A DNA stretch of 27,333 bases from WTJH01 sp049598145 (GTDB lineage: Bacteria > Bacteroidota > Bacteroidia > Flavobacteriales > Flavobacteriaceae): the NCBI GenBank assembly GCA_049598145.1, contig JBMYNJ010000012.1:1-27333 (forward strand), read 5' to 3'. The position numbers and the translations under genes are program-made. Position 1 is the stretch's first letter, and each line of letters begins with the position of its first letter. A model generated the notes under the pieces. It did no database searches. It was not told the origin of the DNA and saw nothing but the letters and a program-made list of their open reading frames with translations. Positions 7,104 through 12,486 of the stretch are shown here, piece by piece.

Positions 7104-7871
7104 TTAATACGTCAATTCATTAATTCTCATCAGGTGCTTTTCGTCTACAACGGTCCATGGATTAGAACCCATTTTTTGCATAGCTTCTTGAAATTCTGCA
7201 TCTGCATTTCGGGTTTTCATGCGCGCTTCCCAATGGCGGTGATAATCGAAGCGAGATTTATCCACAACCACCATCAAATAATCCACATCACGGGCCCCAG
7301 TCTCTGAACGATAGACTGCGAAGATGTGTTCCACCCCTAAACGGGCATCCATTTCATGGTTTTTCTTGATAAATTCTTCAAATGCGTTCTGCTGATTCAT
7401 ATCCGTTTTCACGTAGGTGATTCTTCGATAAGGAAGTGCATCGCGTTCTTCGACCGACATTTCCATAAATGCATCAACTGTACTGAGCTCAGGCATAAAT
7501 TTCCAAAGACTTAATTCATGAGCGTTCATGCTTTGGTTAAACGATTGGAAAAGTTCCGGAGTCATTTCAGATTCCTGAAAAGCTTTTCCGATTTCTGCAT
7601 CCCGCTCCTCCATTTTTTCTTGGTATGCTGCCCAATCCGATAGACTGCCAAATTCTTGTGAGAAAAAATAGGTACGTGTCCCTTGTTCGGCAAAAACATA
7701 GGTAGGGGGTAAATCCTGACCCAAGCCTTTTTCTAAGGTAGGTGCCCAAATATCTAGGACTTGTTTAAAGGACTGTTCATCGGTGGATTCAAATTCAAAA
7801 ATACTGGTAACGTTTTGGGCAGTTAGTGTGGTAGCTGCCAACAAAAAAACACTTACTAAAAGATTTTTCAT
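7104..7871 (-). CDS. Secreted two-repeat protein, dimeric alpha/beta-barrel-like, unknown function
   Basis: This 255-residue protein has a clear signal peptide (hydrophobic core, cleavage after LTAQ at residue 19). The mature protein appears to be two copies of one fold. Residues about 25-105 (FEFESTDEQSFKQVL ... WAAYQEKMEERDAEIGKAFQE) and about 145-240 (RRITYVKTDMNQQNAFEEF ... YHRHWEARMKTRNADAEFQE) share the order beta strand, helix, two strands, then a helix with W/H and a run ending in A-E/G-F-Q-E. That is the pattern of tandem ferredoxin-like (dimeric alpha/beta barrel, NIPSNAP/EthD-like) domains, recognised by eye only. It could bind a small hydrophobic ligand, which is inference. It stands alone, convergent with the methyltransferase gene; no clear promoter consensus is seen upstream. 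Confidence 0.75.
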   Translation of the reverse strand: MKNLLVSVFLLAATTLTAQNVTSIFEFESTDEQSFKQVLDIWAPTLEKGLGQDLPPTYVFAEQGTRTYFFSQEFGSLSDWAAYQEKMEERDAEIGKAFQESEMTPELFQSFNQSMNAHELSLWKFMPELSTVDAFMEMSVEERDALPYRRITYVKTDMNQQNAFEEFIKKNHEMDARLGVEHIFAVYRSETGARDVDYLMVVVDKSRFDYHRHWEARMKTRNADAEFQEAMQKMGSNPWTVVDEKHLMRINELTY

Positions 7872-8065
7872 TTAATTGGTTTATGGTTTTATAATCTAAA
7901 TCTAATGAATTCTATTAATTCAAACAATCATTCTCCCGCTTGAAAATAAGCGTTAATCACTCCACTCCGAACAGCATATAACGAAAATAAACTCCATAAA
8001 GGTAAATATATACAGTAGTTAAGCGCTAGCTCGTATATTGAGATTATATTTTAACCGGCTATTCT

Positions 8066-8983
8066 ATGAAAAAATTAATTTTTGTCTGCTACAGCTTATT
8101 CTGCTTAATCTCTTGCCAGAAAGAACCCCAATGGATCGGATTTTCCTACCCCGATGGGAAATACAAAGCCTTGGTTTTAAGTTATGACGACGGAACCATT
8201 CAGGATCGGGAGTTGGTGCATTTGCTGGATCAAAATCAATTGGTGGGCACTTTTAATCTCAATTCCGGATATTTAGGGGAGATTCGGGGATGGCCTCAAA
8301 AGGATGGGGATACCATTTTTCAGGAATATGTCTCCAAAGATTCCCTTTTAAGCCTCTACAAAAACCATGAAATAGCGGTCCATGGAGCCCTACATAAAGA
8401 TTTTACGGCGATTCCGCACAAGGAAGTCCTTCAGGAAGTCCAAACCGATCTGGAAGTTTTAACCCAACTGACTAACCGAAAAATCATCAGTAGTGCCTAT
8501 CCCTTTGGCAACACAAACGACAGTATTGCTGCCCTTATGGCAACTACCGGAATCTTAAATGGACGTACGGTGGCAGACACCTACCGTTTTGATCTCCCGG
8601 ATAACTATATGATTTGGAATCCTACCTGTCACGACAGTAAAGCTTTGGACTATCTAAATCCCTATTTAGCGTTAAACAAGCAGGAATTAAGTCTTTTTTA
8701 TGTTTGGGGGCATTCTTGGGAGTTTGGAGACGCCAAACGCTGGGAAAATATGGTGGAATTCTGCACCAAAATCGGGAAAGCAAATGATATCTGGTTTGTG
8801 GGGAATGGAGCACTTACCCAGTATTTACAAGCCTTGGATAAAGTTCAATTGGAAGCCCACCGAATCTCAAATCCCCAAGGGAATGAAGAAGTTTGGGTCC
8901 ATTTGTCCAGCGGAATTAAAAAATTAAACGGAGGAGAATCAATGGCCCTTCACCCTAAAACAAAAAAACCTGTACAAAATTAA
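8066..8983 (+). CDS. Polysaccharide deacetylase (CE4/NodB) lipoprotein
   Basis: This 305-residue lipoprotein has lipobox LISC, lipidated Cys17, and then QKE, close to the QK-acidic signal reported for surface export in Capnocytophaga/Flavobacterium. The NodB fold follows. Motif 1 is SYDDG (catalytic Asp41, metal Asp42), motif 2 is HGALH with metal ligands His106 and His110, SSAYPFG stands for motif 3, and WGHSWEF near residue 215 gives the late His. The metal triad is complete, so it should be active, removing acetyl (or similar) groups from a sugar polymer; the polymer is unknown. The C-terminal 60 residues look like a small beta segment. The gene is monocistronic. The upstream 194 bases (7872-8065) hold no gene and only a weak -7-like TATATTTT. 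Confidence 0.88.
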   Translation: MKKLIFVCYSLFCLISCQKEPQWIGFSYPDGKYKALVLSYDDGTIQDRELVHLLDQNQLVGTFNLNSGYLGEIRGWPQKDGDTIFQEYVSKDSLLSLYKNHEIAVHGALHKDFTAIPHKEVLQEVQTDLEVLTQLTNRKIISSAYPFGNTNDSIAALMATTGILNGRTVADTYRFDLPDNYMIWNPTCHDSKALDYLNPYLALNKQELSLFYVWGHSWEFGDAKRWENMVEFCTKIGKANDIWFVGNGALTQYLQALDKVQLEAHRISNPQGNEEVWVHLSSGIKKLNGGESMALHPKTKKPVQN

Positions 8984-8991
8984 AATAAAAA

Positions 8992-9026
8992 ATCCGTAAT
9001 GATCTGTATATTATATCATTACGGAT
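8992..9026 (-). terminator. Intrinsic terminator of the tRNA-Leu transcript
   Basis: A perfect 12-bp inverted repeat, ATCCGTAATGAT (8992-9003) and ATCATTACGGAT (9015-9026), encloses an 11-base loop. On the minus strand it is followed by TTTTTTATTTTAATT. It lies 8 bases beyond the tRNA 3' end. It could also block read-through from the deacetylase gene, but the plus-strand tail is not T-rich. Confidence 0.8.
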
Positions 9027-9034
9027 GCACTAAG

Positions 9035-9118
9035 TACCTTGGGTGGGAATCGAACCCACACTCTGTTGCCAGAACTGGATTTTGAATCCAGCGCGTCTAC
9101 CAGTTCCGCCACCAAGGC
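9035..9118 (-). tRNA. tRNA-Leu (anticodon CAA)
   Basis: This 84-nt gene folds as a class II tRNA. The acceptor GCCTTGG (9118-9112) pairs with CCAAGGT with one G-U pair; the discriminator base is A. The anticodon arm is CTGGA-TTCAAAA-TCCAG with anticodon CAA, reading UUG. A long variable arm (TTCTGGCAACAGA region) follows, and then the T-arm GTGGG-TTCGATT-CCCAC. CCA is not encoded. The 5' end is one base after the stop codon of the GIY-YIG gene, and its first 24 bases are repeated at 9438-9415. Confidence 0.97.
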
Positions 9119-9119
9119 A

Positions 9120-9368
9120 TTATTTCAACTGTTCACGGAGTCTGCGAAGTTTTTCTTTTCCAACTCCCAACTTCCAATATTTTTCTCTTTTCCTTGCTTT
9201 TGTCCTATCCAAACAACGTTCGGAATACAAAAGTACAAAAGGTTTATAAGGTTTGGTCGTTTTTTCTCTTCCAGCATTATGTCTAGCTACCCGAGCATTT
9301 AAGTCGGTAGTCATCCCTACATAAATGTAGTTACGAATCAAACTGGATATAGCATATACCCAAACCAT
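9120..9368 (-). CDS. Small GIY-YIG nuclease-domain protein
   Basis: This 82-residue protein consists of a single GIY-YIG domain (YhbQ/UvrC-N-terminal-like). The paired motifs are VYAISS (Tyr5) and NYIYVGMT (YVG at 16-18). The catalytic Arg is Arg26 in NARVARHN, and the metal-binding Glu is Glu62 in ARKREKYW; all expected active-site residues are present. Its length is normal for stand-alone members. The TAA stop (9122-9120) ends one base before the 5' end of tRNA-Leu, and 46 bases upstream of the start is a second copy of the tRNA 5' end. The gene is probably transcribed together with the tRNA from the element at 9456-9449. A homing-type role at the tRNA locus is inference; a DNA-repair or housekeeping role is the alternative. 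Confidence 0.88.
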   Translation of the reverse strand: MVWVYAISSLIRNYIYVGMTTDLNARVARHNAGREKTTKPYKPFVLLYSERCLDRTKARKREKYWKLGVGKEKLRRLREQLK

Positions 9369-9399
9369 TTATTTCAAAATTTCAATCCCAGCACGCCTG

Positions 9400-9421
9400 C
9401 CTGTCGGTAGACAGGTCTACC
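9400..9421. repeat. Overlapping palindromes at the broken end of the tRNA fragment
   Basis: GGTAGAC (9406-9412) and GTCTACC (9415-9421) form a perfect inverted repeat around AG. CCTGTC (9400-9405) and GACAGG (9410-9415) form a second one around GGTA. Both share bases, giving two alternative hairpins exactly where similarity to the tRNA D-arm stops. Confidence 0.7.
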
Positions 9422-9441
9422 AGTTCCGCCACCAAGGCATT
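9415..9441 (-). repeat. Orphan 5' fragment of tRNA-Leu (direct repeat of 9095-9121)
   Basis: Bases 9438-9415 on the minus strand equal the acceptor 5' strand and D-arm of the intact tRNA, up to GGTAGAC. After that the match breaks with an insert of about 18 bases and resumes weakly at 9396-9375 (GCGTGCTGGGATTGAA against GCGCTGGATTCAA). The T-arm and 3' acceptor strand are absent, so it cannot be a working tRNA. Confidence 0.85.
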
Positions 9442-9448
9442 GGGAGCT

Positions 9449-9456
9449 CAAATGTA
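9449..9456 (-). promoter_or_regulatory. Promoter -7 element before the tRNA fragment / GIY-YIG / tRNA-Leu unit
   Basis: On the minus strand 9456-9449 reads TACATTTG, matching TAnnTTTG, with the expected transcription start near 9443, about 5 bases before the fragment's first tRNA base. No clear -33 TTG is seen. Confidence 0.5.
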
Positions 9457-9518
9457 AAGAATAAATCATTGGATTGGAAATAAGGCCGACAGAATAGTGG
9501 TTGCGACCAGAATATTTA

Positions 9519-9526
9519 TAAATTTG
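9519..9526 (+). promoter_or_regulatory. Promoter -7 element of prs
   Basis: TAAATTTG is a perfect TAnnTTTG, 9 bases before the TTG at 9535 and 18 before the GTG at 9544. The expected transcription start is near 9532. Confidence 0.5.
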
Positions 9527-9534
9527 CACTCCAT

Positions 9535-10476
9535 TTGAGAGACGTGGATACAGCAGCAAAAATATTCTCGTGTACGCAAAGCATGGATTTGTCTCAATCC
9601 ATCGCCAAACATTTTGGTATTCCAATGGGGCAAGTCAACTTTTCTCGGTATAGCGATGGGGAGTTTCAACCCTCTTTTGAAGAGTCGGTTCGTGGTGCTC
9701 GATTGTTTATTATTGGCTCCACCCATCCTTCGTCTGAAAACTTGATGGAAATGCTTCTGATGCTGGATGCGGCCAAACGGGCTTCGGCTCGCCACATTAC
9801 TGCCGTGATGCCTTATTTTGGGTGGGCCCGTCAAGACCGAAAAGACAAACCACGTGTCCCCATCGGGGCCAAACTAATTGCAAAGCTTTTAGAAGCGGCC
9901 GGAGCCACACGAATCATTACTATGGACCTCCACGCCGACCAAATTCAAGGGTTTTTTGAAAAACCGGTAGACCACCTTTATGCCTCTACTATCTTTCTTC
10001 CCTTTGTAGAAAGTCTACAGTTGGATAATCTAACCGTTGCTTCCCCGGATATGGGAGGTTCCAAAAGAGCTTATGCCTATTCCAAACAATTGGGTAGCGA
10101 AGTGGTGATTTGTTATAAACAAAGAGCCAAAGCCAATGTGATTTCCCATATGGAACTCATTGGTGACGTTCAAGGAAAAAATGTGGTTTTGGTAGACGAT
10201 ATGGTAGATACTGCCGGAACGTTGACTAAAGCTGCCGATCTGATGATGGAACGCGGGGCTTTGTCGGTACGTGCCATTTGTACACACGCCATCCTTTCGG
10301 GGAATGCCTACGAACGTATCGAAAAATCCCAGCTCGCGGAATTGATCGTTACTGACAGCATCCCATCAAAACAACAATCGGATAAAATTCGGGTGTTAAG
10401 CTGTGCCCCTCTGTTTGCAGAAGTGATGCAAAACGTACACCACAATAAATCGATTGCGTCTAAATTTGTTATGTAA
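9535..10476 (+). CDS. prs: Ribose-phosphate pyrophosphokinase (PRPP synthetase)
   Basis: The enzyme makes PRPP from ribose 5-phosphate and ATP for nucleotide, His and Trp synthesis; it is cytosolic. With the longest start it has 313 residues. Blocks seen: YSDGEFQPSFEESVRG (41-54), the ATP-site region PYFGWARQDRKDKPR (93-107), MDLHADQIQGFF (130-141), ASPDMGGSKRA (169-179, a Bacteroidota variant of the usual VGG loop), and the PRPP loop VVLVDDMVDTAGT (217-229). There is no ATG before Met17, and AKIFSC (8-13) is part of the first strand, so the true start must be TTG 9535 or GTG 9544; the promoter position slightly favours GTG. rplY follows after 21 bases. Confidence 0.96.
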   Translation: MRDVDTAAKIFSCTQSMDLSQSIAKHFGIPMGQVNFSRYSDGEFQPSFEESVRGARLFIIGSTHPSSENLMEMLLMLDAAKRASARHITAVMPYFGWARQDRKDKPRVPIGAKLIAKLLEAAGATRIITMDLHADQIQGFFEKPVDHLYASTIFLPFVESLQLDNLTVASPDMGGSKRAYAYSKQLGSEVVICYKQRAKANVISHMELIGDVQGKNVVLVDDMVDTAGTLTKAADLMMERGALSVRAICTHAILSGNAYERIEKSQLAELIVTDSIPSKQQSDKIRVLSCAPLFAEVMQNVHHNKSIASKFVM

Positions 10477-10497
10477 TTTTAATTCAACTCAACTATA

Positions 10498-11130
10498 ATG
10501 AAATCAATCACGATTCAAGGATCTAAAAGAGAAAGCGTGGGCAAGGTAGCGACCAAGGCCCTACGTAATGCTGGAAGAGTTCCCTGTGTGTTGTATGGTG
10601 GCGACCAACCCGTCCACTTCTCCGCACCGGAACTTGATTTCAGCAAACTGGTATACACTCCCAATGCGCACACCGTTGTGATCGCATTGGAAGACGGTAC
10701 TTCCATTAATGCCATCTTACAAGACATCCAATTCCATCCCGTAAGTGATAAAATCTTACACGTGGATTTCTATCAATTGTTTGATGACAAGGAAATCAGT
10801 CTAGACATCCCCGTTCAAATTCATGGGGCTGCTCCCGGGGTGCTTAATTCCGGAGGAACCCTTATTCTCAACAAACGTAAAATCCGTGTACGAGCCCTTC
10901 CCGCCAATCTACCGGATTTTATCGAGGTAGATATTAGTGGCTTAGAACTCGGAAATAAATTCTACACTGCGGAATTAAAAAATGAGGAATATTCCGTGCT
11001 ACATCCCGACAATACCGTGGTATGTCAGGTGAAAGTTTCGCGTGCTGCTATGAAAGCACAACAAGACGATGAAGCTGTTGTTGACGCAGATGCTGAAACA
11101 GCGACAGAATCAGAAGAATCGGCGGAATAA
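10498..11130 (+). CDS. rplY: 50S ribosomal protein L25/general stress protein Ctc
   Basis: This 210-residue member of the long (CTC/TL5) form of L25 binds 5S rRNA. The N-terminal L25 domain (1-95) starts with SITIQGSKRESVGKVATKAL and contains GRVPCVLYGG and the HVDFYQL block. The C-terminal beta domain (about 96-185) has IPVQIHGAAPGVLNSGGTL and DISGLELGNKFY. It ends in an acidic, low-complexity tail rich in D, E and A, common in Bacteroidota L25. It lies 21 bases after prs on the same strand and is followed by a strong terminator-type hairpin before pth. The prs-rplY-pth order is common in flavobacteria. Confidence 0.96.
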   Translation: MKSITIQGSKRESVGKVATKALRNAGRVPCVLYGGDQPVHFSAPELDFSKLVYTPNAHTVVIALEDGTSINAILQDIQFHPVSDKILHVDFYQLFDDKEISLDIPVQIHGAAPGVLNSGGTLILNKRKIRVRALPANLPDFIEVDISGLELGNKFYTAELKNEEYSVLHPDNTVVCQVKVSRAAMKAQQDDEAVVDADAETATESEESAE

Positions 11131-11155
11131 ATCAATTGTACCCATAACTCTATTG

Positions 11156-11183
11156 AAAAGCATCTTGGAATCAAGATGCTTTT
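11156..11183 (+). terminator. Intrinsic terminator after rplY
   Basis: Arms AAAAGCATCTT (11156-11166) and AAGATGCTTTT (11173-11183) enclose a 6-base loop and are followed by further T residues and TTAATTTT. The hairpin ends 13 bases before the pth start, so pth either relies on read-through or has its own weak promoter. Confidence 0.85.
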
Positions 11184-11196
11184 TTAATTTTAACCC

Positions 11197-11802
11197 ATGT
11201 TTAATTGGCTATTTCGCACATCATCCCAAACACATCAGATGCAAAAGTTTTTAGTGGTCGGTCTTGGTAATATCGGTTCAGAATATCATCAGACTCGGCA
11301 CAATATTGGCTTCGAAGTGGTGGATCATCTGGCCAAAGAAAAACAAATCACCTTCGAAACTTTGCGCTACGGCCAACTGGCCTTTACCTCACATAGAGGA
11401 AAAAAGCTGATTTTATTAAAGCCTAGCACCTATATGAATTTAAGCGGCAATGCGGTTCGGCATTGGATGCAAAAAGAAAAAATTGCTCCTGAAAATTGCT
11501 TAATCGTTACCGACGATATTCATTTAGACTTTGGACAGCTGCGCTTTCGAGCCAAAGGCAGTGCCGGGGGACATAATGGTTTAAAGCATATAGAAGAAGT
11601 CCTAAAAAGTCAACAATATCCCAGATTACGTTTTGGCGTAGGGAGTCCCGGACGCCGCAATCAGGTAGACTATGTTTTGGGAAAATGGACTACCGAAGAG
11701 CAAAATGCCCTTCAGGAACGGATTGCTCATGCCTCACAGGGATGTCTTCACTTGGTGACCTCGGGACTCAATGCCACCATGAACACCTTTAACAATACCT
11801 GA
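11197..11802 (+). CDS. pth: Peptidyl-tRNA hydrolase
   Basis: The enzyme releases tRNA from prematurely dropped peptidyl-tRNA. It has 201 residues from ATG 11197. The core begins FLVVGLGNIGSEY (Asn of GLGN), then TRHNIGF with the catalytic His, KPSTYMNLSGNAV, DDIHLDFGQLRFRAKGSAGGHNGLKHIE and FGVGSPG, in the standard order. The first 14 residues (MFNWLFRTSSQTHQ) precede a second ATG at 11239, which is where the compact bacterial enzyme would start. Similar short extensions occur in flavobacterial homologues, so both starts are possible. The 3' end is 3 bases from the stop of the convergent lipoprotein gene, with no terminator between them. Confidence 0.95.
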   Translation: MFNWLFRTSSQTHQMQKFLVVGLGNIGSEYHQTRHNIGFEVVDHLAKEKQITFETLRYGQLAFTSHRGKKLILLKPSTYMNLSGNAVRHWMQKEKIAPENCLIVTDDIHLDFGQLRFRAKGSAGGHNGLKHIEEVLKSQQYPRLRFGVGSPGRRNQVDYVLGKWTTEEQNALQERIAHASQGCLHLVTSGLNATMNTFNNT

Positions 11803-11805
11803 AGA

Positions 11806-12486
11806 TCATTGGGTTTGAAAACTTTGGATAGTCGAATAAGACTGATTTCCCTCCCGATCGATGGTTACAATTTGCCAATAATATCTCTGGCTCGATACCA
11901 AAGAGGTTGAATACCGCGTATCGGTAAGTTCGGTAGCTAAATCGGATAAATTGTCTTCTTCCGATCCCAAACGAAGCGTGTAAAGGTCAATATCGTTGTC
12001 TAAATCTGCTCCTTGCCAACGAAATTCAACCCTGCCGTCCTGCAATGTAATCTGACTGGCTTCTTCCGGAAAATTCAGAGTGGCCGGAAAAGGAATATGA
12101 TTAACTTGAGCCTCCCCTTCCAGATAAAAAGCCCACTTTTCTGAAGTCGCTGTTTCCGAAGAGGCATCCGATAAACTGCGAACCCACCAGCGATAACTCA
12201 CCCCTCGATCCAGACCGATGGAGGCTTCCGATACAACAAATTCCCGTTCAATTCTGGCCTGACTAACTAAATTTTCGATAATTAATTCATAGCTGTCGGT
12301 ATCAGCGGCATCTTGCCAGTTAAAATTTACCACACTTTGGGTGGCAGTCGCTGGAGTGGCTGTTGTGCAAGCTTCCAGATGAGCTGGAGACACCAACTGT
12401 GCCGCTTGAGGAGCGGGTATGGGGTCTGAACCACAACTTAACAGAACACCTAAAAACAAAAAAACAGTTGCCTTATTCCCCATCAT
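11806..12486 (-). CDS. Fn3-like lipoprotein coupled to the T9SS metalloprotease
   Basis: This 226-residue lipoprotein has lipobox LLSC with Cys18, followed by GSDPIPAP. Two fibronectin-III-like modules follow, about 30-120 (NFNWQDAADTDSYELII ... YRWWVRSLSD) and about 133-226 (VEFRWQGADLDNDIDLYTL ... YYWQIVTIDREGNQSYSTIQSFQTQ). The YYW and SFxTQ ends match the Fn3 module of the upstream protease. The start ATG (12486-12484) overlaps the protease stop TGA (ATGA overlap), showing translational coupling. Family members have no enzymatic motif; it may hold or present the protease product or a cell-surface partner, which is inference. A second ATG directly follows the first. Confidence 0.8.
   Translation of the reverse strand: MMGNKATVFLFLGVLLSCGSDPIPAPQAAQLVSPAHLEACTTATPATATQSVVNFNWQDAADTDSYELIIENLVSQARIEREFVVSEASIGLDRGVSYRWWVRSLSDASSETATSEKWAFYLEGEAQVNHIPFPATLNFPEEASQITLQDGRVEFRWQGADLDNDIDLYTLRLGSEEDNLSDLATELTDTRYSTSLVSSQRYYWQIVTIDREGNQSYSTIQSFQTQ

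Larger units (their letters stand above)
9122..9441 (-). mobile_element. Candidate 320-bp GIY-YIG cassette inserted at tRNA-Leu
   Basis: The direct repeats 9095-9121 and 9415-9441 are identical over 27 bases at an exact offset of 320. They hold the first 24 bases of tRNA-Leu plus the 3 bases before it. Between them lies only the GIY-YIG gene and a hairpin segment. A -7 promoter element is found just before the outer copy, as expected if that was the original tRNA start. Insertion that rebuilt the tRNA would leave this structure. A simple partial duplication of the tRNA gene is the alternative. Confidence 0.5.

Noticed and set aside
9374..9625. Open frame running through the tRNA fragment and upstream spacer (83 residues, minus)
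   Set aside because: It translates tRNA and promoter sequence (GGTGRPVYRQAG region) with no domain; it is an artefact of the repeat.
9466..9834. 122-residue frame antisense to the start of prs
   Set aside because: It lies opposite a strongly supported gene, with no motif or start signal.
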